Positions 49,545-58,610 of a stretch of 64,000 bases of DNA are shown here, piece by piece (within the stretch, counting starts at the first letter, position 1; every line of letters begins with the position of its first letter). The position numbers and the translations under genes were made by a program. This DNA is from Rhizobiaceae bacterium. Its GTDB lineage: Bacteria > Pseudomonadota > Alphaproteobacteria > Rhizobiales > Rhizobiaceae. The stretch spans positions 124,001-188,000 of the forward strand of contig JAHBYW010000005.1 in NCBI GenBank assembly GCA_019635755.1, written 5' to 3'. Under the pieces are notes generated by a model. The model was not told where the DNA came from, did no database searches, and saw only the letters and a list, made by a program, of their open reading frames with translations.

Positions 49545-50144
49545 ATGCATGCCGGCGAGGCAGGACGACCGGATCAGGGCTCGGCGTATCGCGACGAGCT
49601 GACCGGGCTGCGTTCGCAGATCGCCGAGCGCGACCGAACCGTCGCGTCGCTCACGACCATCGTCGACCGGCAGATCGGACTGATCGAACGCTACGACGCG
49701 GTGATCCGCAATGGCAAGGCCGGGACGCCGGACGGTGCGGTGTCAGACGCACTTGAACGCGCGCTGGCTCTGCTCGACCAGGCTGTCGCAGGCGTGGAAC
49801 GCCGGGCACGGGACGTCGAGGCGCTGGAACGCCAGCTCGACCGCACGCTCGAACTCCTCGACCAGTCGCTGCGCACCCAGGAAGGCATGGTGTCGCGCGG
49901 CCTCGGCGGCGGGCATTCGCCGATGGCCGACTCCGTGGAGCTGACCCTCGCCAAATACGACCAGATGCTTGAACGCTCCCTCTCCGCGCTCGAAACGGCC
50001 TACCAGGCGACGCAGACATCGCAGAAGGAAGTCGGCGATCGCGACCGCCTGCTGAAGCGGACGATGGACCTCCTGGAAAACACGGTCGAGGCCGGCGGCG
50101 CCGGCTCGCGCCGCAGCGGACTGTTCGGCCGCCTCTTTGCCTAG
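49545..50144 (+). CDS. Coiled-coil protein of unknown function
   Basis: The 199-residue protein is almost entirely charged helix with heptad-like spacing (YRDELTGLRSQIAERDRTVA, ARDVEALERQLDRTLELLDQ, YDQMLERSLSALETAYQATQ) and ends in GGAGSRRSGLFGRLFA. There is no signal peptide or membrane segment. It lies on the plus strand between the HMG-CoA lyase and isochorismatase genes of the opposite strand, divergent from the former by about 200 bases and convergent with the latter. Codon pattern and the lack of a similar antisense gene support it as real. No family recognised. Confidence 0.65.
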   Translation: MHAGEAGRPDQGSAYRDELTGLRSQIAERDRTVASLTTIVDRQIGLIERYDAVIRNGKAGTPDGAVSDALERALALLDQAVAGVERRARDVEALERQLDRTLELLDQSLRTQEGMVSRGLGGGHSPMADSVELTLAKYDQMLERSLSALETAYQATQTSQKEVGDRDRLLKRTMDLLENTVEAGGAGSRRSGLFGRLFA

Positions 50145-50153
50145 GTCCGGACC

Positions 50154-50792
50154 CTAGGTCTGATCCAGCGGGCCGAGCCCGTTCAGGTACTCCAGCGACT
50201 CGTCCAGCGACAGGATGTCGGCGTAGCGCCGCCCGACATCGCGCAGATTGTCCTTGTGAGGGCCGGCGTCCACATCGCCGCAGCAGGGCTCCGGGACCAT
50301 GACGCGAAAGCCGTAGGAGAAAGCATCGATCACCGATGCGCGGATGCAGCCGGACGTCATGCAGCCGACCACGAACACCGTGTCCACACGCTCCTTGATC
50401 AGGTACTGCACGACCGCCGTCTGGAAGAACACGGACGGTCCCGTCTTGCAGAACTTGGCGTCGTAGTCGGCATCGTAGATGCGCGGATCCAGTTCGGTGA
50501 CCGGCTGCCCGTGATGGAAGTCGTTCACGACGGTGTCGATCTTCCAGTACGGCGCGTCGCGGGCGCTGGAATAGGCGGTGTAGATGTTGGCGACCGGCGC
50601 GCCGATCCGCCGCGCGGCCTTCAGCAGCACCGCTGTGTTGGCCACGGCGGAGTGCACCATCTGGTGGCGGCCGAGCGGGTATTTCGGGTCGGTGAAACCC
50701 ATCTGCAGGTCGACCACGACGATACCCGGCTTCTTGCCGAACCCGACCCGCCGTCCGGCGCCATATCCCGCGGCATCATAGGCATCGGTCAT
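50154..50792 (-). CDS. Second isochorismatase-fold amidohydrolase
   Basis: The 212-residue enzyme is a distant paralogue of the product at 47776: Asp in GIVVVDLQMGFTDPKYP, Lys in DAKFCKTGPSVFFQT and Cys in VVGCMTSGCIRASVIDAFSY. Its start overlaps the stop of the Sua5-like gene by 4 bases (ATGA), so it belongs to the hyuA-hyuB operon. It probably hydrolyses the open-chain amide or N-carbamoyl product released by the hydantoinase-type enzyme. Substrate unproven. Confidence 0.88.
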   Translation of the reverse strand: MTDAYDAAGYGAGRRVGFGKKPGIVVVDLQMGFTDPKYPLGRHQMVHSAVANTAVLLKAARRIGAPVANIYTAYSSARDAPYWKIDTVVNDFHHGQPVTELDPRIYDADYDAKFCKTGPSVFFQTAVVQYLIKERVDTVFVVGCMTSGCIRASVIDAFSYGFRVMVPEPCCGDVDAGPHKDNLRDVGRRYADILSLDESLEYLNGLGPLDQT

Positions 50793-51529
50793 CGTGCGGT
50801 CCTTTCCGTTATCGTGAGCGCGACGCCGAACCGGTCGGCGAATTCCTTGGCCAGCGTGTCGAACATGACGCCGACGCGGATGACGGTAAAATCGCGGAAG
50901 TCGATAATCGTGCTCGAGCGGCCCTGGGGGTTCGCATAGAGCGAGCGGCCGTAGTCGAGATGGATGTCGGCGGCCTCGCGCACCTCGGGCTCGATGTCGG
51001 CGTAGCGGTACTTCGATCCTTGCAGCGAGGTGTTGGCCGACGAGCCGAACACCGGGAAGCCGCGTTGGCGCGACTGCCGCGCGATCTCGTCATGCGCCTG
51101 GCCCGCGTTGAGCAGCATGTCGAGCGTGCCGATCTTGGTGGAGCTCTGCATGACGAACGGATCGACATCGGCAAACAGGGGATGATCGGCGCGAAACGGC
51201 GCGACGACGGAAAAGGGAAGGCGCACCTCGCGGATCATCGCCTCGACCATCGCGTGGCGGGCGTCGTCCATGACGTGGATCTCGCGCGACAGCGACGCGT
51301 CTCCGAACATGCCGGACGGCTTCTCGTAGGACCGGCGCTTGGCCGTGAAGATGCGCCGGATGCCGGCTTCCCGCGCGGCGATCACGGCATAGGCCACATC
51401 GAGCGCGACGATCGCCACGCCGCCGGACTGGATGGTGTCGAGGACCCGGCTCACATCTGATATAAGAGTCTCGGGCGGAAGTGGATCGCTTGTGATCCGC
51501 TCGTCGCCCGAGGCAGAGTCTTCTGCCAT
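50789..51529 (-). CDS. Sua5/YciO/YrdC family protein in hydantoinase operon
   Basis: The 246-residue protein has the YrdC fold: AKRRSYEKPSGMF (variant of the basic KxR motif), a central PFSVVAPFR, the SSANTS loop and SSTIIDFRDF. YrdC proteins bind ATP and bicarbonate plus threonine, or carbamoyl-adenylate, and make threonylcarbamoyl-AMP for tRNA modification. A housekeeping TsaC would not be expected in this place. It lies 4 bases behind hyuB and overlaps the second isochorismatase gene, so a role with carbamoyl compounds is plausible. The family is clear and the function is inferred. Confidence 0.82.
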   Translation of the reverse strand: MAEDSASGDERITSDPLPPETLISDVSRVLDTIQSGGVAIVALDVAYAVIAAREAGIRRIFTAKRRSYEKPSGMFGDASLSREIHVMDDARHAMVEAMIREVRLPFSVVAPFRADHPLFADVDPFVMQSSTKIGTLDMLLNAGQAHDEIARQSRQRGFPVFGSSANTSLQGSKYRYADIEPEVREAADIHLDYGRSLYANPQGRSSTIIDFRDFTVIRVGVMFDTLAKEFADRFGVALTITERTAR

Positions 51530-51533
51530 CCGA

Positions 51534-53435
51534 CTACTCGGCAGCCTGCGCCGTGGTTCCCTTGGTCATCCACTTCTGGAAGATCGGCGCGCGCGGCGGC
51601 TCGAGGCTGGTGTCCTTCTTGCAGCGCGCCTTCAGCTCCTCGATCGTTCCGCCGCGGTCGAACATCGGCAGCGCGCCGCGGTCGGCCGTCATGCGGTCGC
51701 GAAGCCGCTGCGTCTCGCGGTCGTCCACCGAGTAGTCGTCGCGCAGCACGACACCGTACCGCCGTGCTCCGTCGCGGGTGATGAGTCCGCGCCGCGCATC
51801 CATCGCCACCTTCGCCGCCTCGCGCTTGGTCGGGTCGCCCCAGCCCCCGCCGCCCCAGGTGTTGAAATAGAGCGTGTCGCCCGGCTGCACCTTCACCTTG
51901 TCGCACTTCGACGGATAGATCTCGCGGGTGCCGTCCTTGCGCACCATGACCTTGGTCGAGCGGCTGCCCGGCGTGCCGCCATTGACGCCCCACGGATGGG
52001 TGAGCCAGCGGTCGTCGTGGATCGAGATCTCTCCCGGCTCCAGGAACTGATAGCCGAGCGAGACGCCGTTGCCGCCGCGGTGCAGGCCGGCGCCGCCCGA
52101 GTCCGGGATCGTCTCGTAGGTGACGATGCGGAGCGGGAAGTACGCCTCCAGGAACTCGTTCGGCACGTTCATGAAGGCGGGCCAGAGCGAATGGCCGTCA
52201 GGCCCGTCGCCCACCGGCCGGCCCGGAATGCCACCGAAGCCGATCTGGTAGAGCTGGTACCACTCGCCGTCCTTGTTGTAGCCCGAATACATGAAGTGCG
52301 GGCTGTCGGAGAAGCCGGCGGCGTTCAGCGCGTCGGGCGCGCCCTGGCCGAGCAGTCCGCCCATGATGTCGAAGATGCGGCCCAGCATGTGCGTGCGGCA
52401 CGACAGTGCCGCCGGCCGGACCGGCTTCAGGATCGTGCCCTTCGGGATGCGCACGTCGATCAGCGGGTAGAACCCGTCGTTGAACAGGATCTGCGGGTCG
52501 AACAGGTTGATGGTGAAGGCGCCCAGGAACATCTTGAACATCTCCTCATTGAGGAGGAAGTTCACCGAGCTCACCGACTGCGGGTCCGTGCCGGTAAAGT
52601 CGAAGATCGCGACATCGCCTTCGCGCCACAGCGAGCAGGCCACCTTGTACGGCCCCATGCCGATGCCGTCGTCGTCGATGTAGTCCTCGAAATAGAATTT
52701 GTTCGAGGATTCCGGGATCACCATGTGGATAATGGCCTTCATCGCCTGGTAGTTGCGCTCCAGCATGTCCTCCATTGCGGAGTAGAACACGTCGTCGCCG
52801 AAGCGCTCGCAGATCTCGTGCACGCGCCGTTCGGCAAGGCGCAGCGCCGCGACAATGGCGTTGAAGTCGGAGCGGTTCCACTCCTCGGTACGCGTGTTGC
52901 GCAGGAGCAGGTTGAGCAGCTCCTTGTTGAGTTCGCCCTTCTTGAAGATCTTGACCGGCGGGATCTGCACGCCCTCCTCGAAGATCATGTGAGCGTCGGT
53001 CGGCAGCGAGCCCGGCACCCGCCCGCCGACGTCGGTCAGATGTCCGAACATCGCAGCCCAGGCGACGAGCCGCCCGTCGCGGAAGATCGGCTTCATCGTC
53101 AGCCAGTCGTTGAGATGGCTGACCGCGCCGCCGCAGGAGTAGGGATCGTTGGTGAGGAAGACGTCGCCTTCCTCGATCTCGCCGTCATAGCCCTGGGTGA
53201 AGCCCCAGATGAACGAGCCGAACTGGCCGACGACCATCTTGCCGGCCGAGTTGGCGATCATCGGGAATGCATCGTGCTGCTCGCGGATGCCCGGCGACAT
53301 GGCGGTGCGGAAGAGCACCGCGTCCATCTCGGTGCGCGCGTTTCGCAATGCGTTCTCGATGATGTCGAGGGTGATCGGCTCGACCTCGACCCAGCGGAAG
53401 GGCGTCTGGTTGGTCTGGATGAGTTTCGCAGGCAT
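51534..53435 (-). CDS. Hydantoinase B/oxoprolinase family protein
   Basis: The 633-residue protein is the HyuB subunit: ITLDIIENALRNARTEMDAV near the start, PGIREQHDAFPMIANSAGKM, GDVFLTNDPYSCGGAVSHLN, and PDSGGAGLHRGGNGVSLGYQ near the end. With HyuA it forms an ATP-dependent amidohydrolase that opens cyclic amides such as hydantoins or 5-oxoproline, or carboxylates ketones in related complexes. It follows hyuA by 15 bases. The substrate cannot be told from sequence. Confidence 0.93.
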   Translation of the reverse strand: MPAKLIQTNQTPFRWVEVEPITLDIIENALRNARTEMDAVLFRTAMSPGIREQHDAFPMIANSAGKMVVGQFGSFIWGFTQGYDGEIEEGDVFLTNDPYSCGGAVSHLNDWLTMKPIFRDGRLVAWAAMFGHLTDVGGRVPGSLPTDAHMIFEEGVQIPPVKIFKKGELNKELLNLLLRNTRTEEWNRSDFNAIVAALRLAERRVHEICERFGDDVFYSAMEDMLERNYQAMKAIIHMVIPESSNKFYFEDYIDDDGIGMGPYKVACSLWREGDVAIFDFTGTDPQSVSSVNFLLNEEMFKMFLGAFTINLFDPQILFNDGFYPLIDVRIPKGTILKPVRPAALSCRTHMLGRIFDIMGGLLGQGAPDALNAAGFSDSPHFMYSGYNKDGEWYQLYQIGFGGIPGRPVGDGPDGHSLWPAFMNVPNEFLEAYFPLRIVTYETIPDSGGAGLHRGGNGVSLGYQFLEPGEISIHDDRWLTHPWGVNGGTPGSRSTKVMVRKDGTREIYPSKCDKVKVQPGDTLYFNTWGGGGWGDPTKREAAKVAMDARRGLITRDGARRYGVVLRDDYSVDDRETQRLRDRMTADRGALPMFDRGGTIEELKARCKKDTSLEPPRAPIFQKWMTKGTTAQAAE

Positions 53436-53450
53436 GTCAGTCGTCCCCTC

Positions 53451-55658
53451 TCAATTCACCGGCCGGATGAGCAGGCTGCCGACCCGGTCGACCTCGGCGT
53501 AATGGTCGGGAAGGATCAGGGTGGTGGAGTCCATTTCGGTCACGATTGCAGGTCCGGGGATGCGGTCCCCGGCGCGCAATCTGTCGCGGGCGTAGATCTT
53601 GGCCGAGACCTCCCTGCCGCCGCAGAACACCGTCGTATCGGCGGTCACGGCGCGGGCCGGGTTGCCGTCGCCCTGCTCGAGCTGACGGGCGGCGACGATG
53701 GTCTCTCGGCCCTGAACGACGGCGCGCAGGTTGAGCAGCTCGTGCGGCTGTTCGAGATTGAATGTGAACATCTGCTCGTGCATCTCGTCGAAACGCTTGG
53801 CGACGCCCTTCAGGCCGCCGCGCCGGAAATCCTCCGGCGAGACGGTGACGCCGAGCGCCGTGCCCTGGCCCGCATAGCGCAGGTCGAGCTCATACTCGAC
53901 GCTGAGATCGGCGGCCTCGACGCCTTCGCGCGACAGGCTCTCCGACGCCTGCGCGGCGAGGTCCTGCAGCGTCTTCTCGATCTCGCGGTCGCTGGTGGTG
54001 TCGAAGCGGACGACCAGGGTTCGGGAGGCCTCGTCGCGGAGCCGCGTCGTGGCATCGCCGGCGGCACACAGCACGCCCGGGCCCGGCGGCACGATGACCG
54101 GCCAGGAACCCATCAGCTTGCCCAGCGCGTTCGCGTGCAGCGGGCCGGCGCCGCCGAAGGCGACGAGCGCGAAGTTGCGCGGGTCGTAGCCCTGCTCCAC
54201 CGAGACGAGGCGCAGCGCGCCGAACATGTTCTCGTTGACGATGTCGTAGATGCCTTCGGCCGCCTTCTTGACCGGCAGGCCGAGCGCGTCCGCGATCGTC
54301 TGCACGGCCTTGGTCGCCAACCCGTTGTCGAGCTTCATGTCGCCGCCGAGCCGCGCCTGCGAAGGCAGGTAGCCCAGCACGATGTTGGCGTCGGTGACGG
54401 TCGGCTCGGTGCCGCCGAGCCCATAGGCCGCGGGGCCGGGGTCGGCACCCGCCGACTTCGGCCCGACGCGCAGCGACTTGGTGAGCTGCGGCGAGTAGGC
54501 GACCGAACCGCCGCCGGCGCCGACCGTGCGCACGTCGATCGACGAGGCGCGCACCGTGACGTCGGCCACGCGCGTCTCGCGGCGCTTCTGCGCCACGCTG
54601 TTCTGGATCAGCGCCACGTCGGTCGACGTGCCGCCCATGTCGAAGGTCAGCAGATCGCCGTATCCCGACTGCTTGGCGATCCAGATCGCGCCGGACACGC
54701 CCCCGGCAGGGCCGGACATCAGCAGGTTGACGGGCGCCGCCTTCGCAGCCTCCGCCGCCGCGAGACCGCCGTCGGAGCGGAGGATCTGCAGCCTGACGCC
54801 GCTCATGCGCCGATCGAGCTCCGAGTGGAGGTTCTCGACATATTTCGACACGACCGGCCGGATGTAGGAGTTCACCACCGTCGTCTCGGTGCGCTCGTAT
54901 TCGTACATCTCCGGCATCACTTCGGACGAGATCGACACCGGCACGCCGGGCAGGATCTCCGACGCGATGTCGCGGATGCGGCGCTCGTGCGCGCCATTGG
55001 TGTAGGCGTTGAAGAGGCTGACCGTCAGCGCCTGGATCTTGCCGTCGCGCAGGATCTGCATGTCACGGCGCAGCTGCTGCTCGTTGAGCGGCTCGACCAC
55101 GGCGCCGTCGGCGCCCATGCGCTCATGCGCCTCGATGGTGAGTTCCAGCGGCGCCAGCGGGTCGCGCTTGTTGTAGATGACCCAGCCGCCGAGGCCGCCC
55201 GGCACGAAGGAGCGCGCGATCTGCAGCACCTGGCGATAGCCCTTGGTGGTGATCAGCCCGACCAGCGCGCCGGACCCCGTCAGCACGGTGTTCGTCGCGA
55301 CCGTCGTTCCATGCATGACGAAATTGATCTGCGACGGGTCGACGCTCGCCTCGCGGCATATCTTCTCGATGCCCTTCAGCACGCCGATCGAGGAGTCCTT
55401 CGGCGTCGATGACACCTTGGCGACATGGGTCTTACCGGACCGTTCGTCGATCAGCATCAGGTCCGTGAACGTGCCGCCGACGTCGATGCCGAGGCGATAG
55501 CCCTCGCCGACGCGCGGCGTCCGGCCGCGCCCGGCGGACGTGCCCGCGAAAGCCGGTGCGGACACGCCGCCGACCTGCTGCTCCATCCTGCGCAGCCGGG
55601 CTTCCAGCTCGGCAATGCGCGCTTCGTATTTGCGTACCGGATCGTCGCTGTCGTTCAT
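53451..55658 (-). CDS. Hydantoinase A/oxoprolinase family protein with coiled-coil N-terminus
   Basis: The 735-residue HyuA subunit carries the actin-like ATPase domain start YRLGIDVGGTFTDLMLIDER only after about 55 residues. It continues with MHGTTVATNTVLTGSGALVG, SGPAGGVSGAIWIAKQSGYG and LLTFDMGGTSTDVALIQNSV. The N-terminal extension (DDPVRKYEARIAELEARLRR) is a short coiled coil not seen in ordinary HyuA proteins. A very similar segment begins the ABC permease at 58607. I give the ATG at 55658; an ATG at 55670 with AGGGGA just upstream would add four residues. First gene of the hyuA-hyuB operon, divergent from the second ABC transporter. Confidence 0.92.
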   Translation of the reverse strand: MNDSDDPVRKYEARIAELEARLRRMEQQVGGVSAPAFAGTSAGRGRTPRVGEGYRLGIDVGGTFTDLMLIDERSGKTHVAKVSSTPKDSSIGVLKGIEKICREASVDPSQINFVMHGTTVATNTVLTGSGALVGLITTKGYRQVLQIARSFVPGGLGGWVIYNKRDPLAPLELTIEAHERMGADGAVVEPLNEQQLRRDMQILRDGKIQALTVSLFNAYTNGAHERRIRDIASEILPGVPVSISSEVMPEMYEYERTETTVVNSYIRPVVSKYVENLHSELDRRMSGVRLQILRSDGGLAAAEAAKAAPVNLLMSGPAGGVSGAIWIAKQSGYGDLLTFDMGGTSTDVALIQNSVAQKRRETRVADVTVRASSIDVRTVGAGGGSVAYSPQLTKSLRVGPKSAGADPGPAAYGLGGTEPTVTDANIVLGYLPSQARLGGDMKLDNGLATKAVQTIADALGLPVKKAAEGIYDIVNENMFGALRLVSVEQGYDPRNFALVAFGGAGPLHANALGKLMGSWPVIVPPGPGVLCAAGDATTRLRDEASRTLVVRFDTTSDREIEKTLQDLAAQASESLSREGVEAADLSVEYELDLRYAGQGTALGVTVSPEDFRRGGLKGVAKRFDEMHEQMFTFNLEQPHELLNLRAVVQGRETIVAARQLEQGDGNPARAVTADTTVFCGGREVSAKIYARDRLRAGDRIPGPAIVTEMDSTTLILPDHYAEVDRVGSLLIRPVN

Positions 55659-55906
55659 CGCCGGACCCATTCCCCTGCTTCGATGCCGTGTTGCGAGGAG
55701 CCTCGCACGGCATGGCACTTATGGCCATTGTTCTTGTCGTTCGCAGTGCCGTCCCGATCGGGGGACGGCACGGCACGCGCGATGCCTTCCGGCCTCGCCG
55801 CGCATCGGGATAGCACCGCAAAGCGCAACATTTGTCCAGACCAATTGTACGTCGAAAAATCCTGTGCTAGCGTTTTTGGAAACAAGGGAACACAGGAGAG
55901 ACCGTC

Positions 55907-57013
55907 ATGCAGATACGCTTCCGTACTCTTGCCCTGGCCGCGGCCGGGGTCGTTTCCACGATTGCAATCACCAGTTCGAGCGGCGCGGCCGGCCTCGACG
56001 ACGCGAAGGCTCTCGTCGCCGAGGCGCGGAAGGCGCCGACCTTCACGCCGCCGGGAGAAGCTTTCGACGCCAAGGCCTGCATGGCCGGCAAGAAGGTGTT
56101 CGTCGTGCCCCTGACGCAGGAGAACCCGTTCAACGTCGAGATCGGCAAGGGTCAGCTGGAAGCGGCGCAGGCGGTTGGCTTCGAGCTGAAGATCTCGGAG
56201 AACCAGCTCAACGTCGACCAGTGGGTGCAGGCGGTGACCGGCGCCGCATCCGAAGGCTACGACGTCATCGACATCATGGGCGGCATCCCGCCCGAGGCGC
56301 TCGGCCCGCAGCTCCAGGAAGCCAAGGCCAAGGGCATCAAGATCGCCGCGACGCACCTCTACGACGTCACGCAGACCAAGAACGACCTGGTCGATGGCAA
56401 CTTCTCGATGAACTACACCCGCGCCGGCCAGATCATGGCGGCCTGGGCGATGGAGAAGACCGACGGCAAGGTGAACGCCGTCATCATCGGCTCGGATGAG
56501 ATCCTGCCGACGGGGCCGTTCGTGAAGGCCATCCAGGACTACCTCACCGCCAACTGCCCGGACTGCAAGTACAAGTACATCAACGTGCCGGTGGTCGAGT
56601 GGGGCTCGAAGATCCAGCCGGAGGTGCAGGCCGCGCTCGTCGCCGACCCGAGCATCAACTACATCCTGCCGATCTATGACTCGATGTCCGCCTTCGTCGT
56701 GCCGGCGCTGACGCTGTCCAACCGCAACGACGTCCGCATCGCCAGCTACAACGGCACGCCGTTCACGCTCGACCTGCTGCGCGACGGCGACCTGATGGAG
56801 ATGAACGTCGGCGAGAGCCTCTCCTGGGTCGGCTATGCCAGCGTCGACGGCATCATGCGCATGCTGTGCAGCAAGGGCGAGATCACCGAGCTCAACACGC
56901 CGCTCTACATCTTCGACGACGGCAACGTGAAGGATGCGGGCGTTCCGGCCGGTTACGGCGGCTATGGCGACGGCCATATCTCCGGCTTCAAGAAGCTGTG
57001 GGGTCTCGAATAG
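55907..57013 (+). CDS. Sugar-type ABC transporter substrate-binding protein
   Basis: The 368-residue periplasmic protein has a signal peptide (LALAAAGVVSTIAITSSSG) and a Peripla_BP_4 fold: KKVFVVPLTQENPFNVEIGK, EGYDVIDIMGGIPPEALGPQ, YIFDDGNVKDAGVPAGYGGY. Paired cysteines in LTANCPDCKYKY may form a disulfide. An upstream gap of about 190 bases to hyuA should hold both divergent promoters. It opens an operon with ATPase, permease, a small protein, a hydrolase-fold protein and a CoA transferase. The ligand is unknown, probably the substrate of HyuAB. Confidence 0.92.
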   Translation: MQIRFRTLALAAAGVVSTIAITSSSGAAGLDDAKALVAEARKAPTFTPPGEAFDAKACMAGKKVFVVPLTQENPFNVEIGKGQLEAAQAVGFELKISENQLNVDQWVQAVTGAASEGYDVIDIMGGIPPEALGPQLQEAKAKGIKIAATHLYDVTQTKNDLVDGNFSMNYTRAGQIMAAWAMEKTDGKVNAVIIGSDEILPTGPFVKAIQDYLTANCPDCKYKYINVPVVEWGSKIQPEVQAALVADPSINYILPIYDSMSAFVVPALTLSNRNDVRIASYNGTPFTLDLLRDGDLMEMNVGESLSWVGYASVDGIMRMLCSKGEITELNTPLYIFDDGNVKDAGVPAGYGGYGDGHISGFKKLWGLE

Positions 57014-57038
57014 CCGAACCCGGCGAGGAGCCCGGTCG

Positions 57039-58610
57039 ATGACGCCGCCGATCTCGGCAGAACCGGCACTTGAAATCAGCGGCCTGAGCAAACGCTTCGG
57101 AGGCGCCGTCGCACTCGACGGCGTCTCCCTCAGCGTCAGGCGCGGCGAGGTGCACGGACTGCTCGGCCAGAACGGCTCGGGGAAGTCGACCCTGATCAAG
57201 ATCCTGTCGGGCTTCCACGCGCCGGAGCCCGGCGGACGCCTCACTCTCTACGGCAAGGACGTGCCGCTGCCCCTCCCGGCCGGAGACTTCCGCAAGCTCG
57301 GCCTGGCCTTCGTCCACCAGCATCTCGGCCTGGCGCCGTCGCTCAGCGTCATGGAAAACATGTGCCTCAGCGATTTCGCCGCCGAGGCGCGCTGGCTGAT
57401 CGACTGGCGCAAGGAATCGCAGCGCATCCGCGATGTCTTCGCGGAATACGCGCTAGCAATCGATCCGCAGGCGGTGGTCGGTGACTTGCCGCAGGTCGAC
57501 CGGTGCCTCGTCGCCATCGTCCGCGCCCTCGAGGAGGTTCGGGCGAACCAGGCCCAGCACGGCGGCAACGGCATCCTGGTCCTCGACGAGCCGACGCCGT
57601 TCCTGCCGCGCGCCGGCGTCGACCGGCTGTTCGCGCTGGTCGAGCAGATCGCCGCACGAGGCGCATCGGTCATCTTCGTCAGCCACGACGTCGAGGAGAT
57701 CCTGCAGATCACCGATCGGGCGACCGTGCTGCGGGACGGCAAGGTCGCCGGCACGCTGGAGACGGCTTCCGCGCGCCCGGAGGATTTCGTCGAGATGATC
57801 GTCGGACGCCGCGTCGAGCAGTACCGCGCCCGCAAGGCCGTCGCCGGCGGCGATGATGCCTCGGTGGAAATCACCGGGCTGACCGGGCAGGTTTGCCGCG
57901 ACCTCGATATCAGGCTTGCGAACGGCGAGGTGCTGGGCCTGACCGGCCTCATTGGGTCGGGCTTCGACGAGGTGCCGGCGCTGATCTACGGGGCAAGGAA
58001 GGCGCGCGCAGGCCAGCTGAAGCTGGACGGCTCGACGTTTGAGCTGGCGAACATGACCCCACGGACGGCCATCGAGTTGCGCATCGGCTACCTCCCCGCC
58101 GACCGCATCGGCGCGAGCGGCGCCGGATCTCTGCCCGTCGCGGACAATCTCGGGCTGCCCTCGCTGTCCCGCTTCTCGTCGGGCCTGCGGCTCGACCGCG
58201 GCGGCCTGTTCCGCTGGGCCGGCGATGTCGGCCGCGCCCATGACGTCCGGCCGAACGATCCGGCGCTCTACCTGGAGGGCCTGAGCGGAGGCAACCAGCA
58301 GAAGGTCCTGCTCGCCAAATGGCTCGAGATCGAGCCGCGCCTGCTGCTTCTCGACGAACCGACCCAGGGCGTTGACGTGGGCGCGCGCCAGCAGGTGTTC
58401 GCCGCCATCGACAGGGCGGCCCGCGCCGGTGCCGTGGTGCTCTGCGCCAGCACCGACGCCGAACAGCTCGCCCAGATATGCAACCGCGTGCTCGTGTTCG
58501 CCCACGGCCGCATCGCCGCGGAACTCGCCGGCGACGATGTCACGAAAGAGGAGATTACCTTTCAGTGCTACACGGGTCTGTCGACAAGCACGGCAGCGCC
58601 GGCACGGTGA
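57039..58610 (+). CDS. Sugar-type ABC transporter ATP-binding protein
   Basis: The 523-residue protein has two ABC cassettes. First: Walker A GQNGSGKST, and ILVLDEPTPFLP at Walker B; its signature region is unusual (GDLPQVDRCLVAIVRAL), as often in this subfamily. Second: degenerate P-loop GLIGSGFDEVPAL, signature LSGGNQQKVLLAKWLEIEP and LLLDEPTQGVDVGARQQ. The ATG at 57039 lies 25 bases behind the binding-protein stop with a GGAG upstream. It drives the permease encoded next, whose start overlaps this stop. Confidence 0.92.
   Translation: MTPPISAEPALEISGLSKRFGGAVALDGVSLSVRRGEVHGLLGQNGSGKSTLIKILSGFHAPEPGGRLTLYGKDVPLPLPAGDFRKLGLAFVHQHLGLAPSLSVMENMCLSDFAAEARWLIDWRKESQRIRDVFAEYALAIDPQAVVGDLPQVDRCLVAIVRALEEVRANQAQHGGNGILVLDEPTPFLPRAGVDRLFALVEQIAARGASVIFVSHDVEEILQITDRATVLRDGKVAGTLETASARPEDFVEMIVGRRVEQYRARKAVAGGDDASVEITGLTGQVCRDLDIRLANGEVLGLTGLIGSGFDEVPALIYGARKARAGQLKLDGSTFELANMTPRTAIELRIGYLPADRIGASGAGSLPVADNLGLPSLSRFSSGLRLDRGGLFRWAGDVGRAHDVRPNDPALYLEGLSGGNQQKVLLAKWLEIEPRLLLLDEPTQGVDVGARQQVFAAIDRAARAGAVVLCASTDAEQLAQICNRVLVFAHGRIAAELAGDDVTKEEITFQCYTGLSTSTAAPAR

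Noticed and set aside
51432-55412. Plus-strand open frame of 1326 codons
   Set aside because: It is antisense to hyuB and hyuA, with low-complexity Arg/Val/Asp-rich translation, the normal effect of high GC in third positions.
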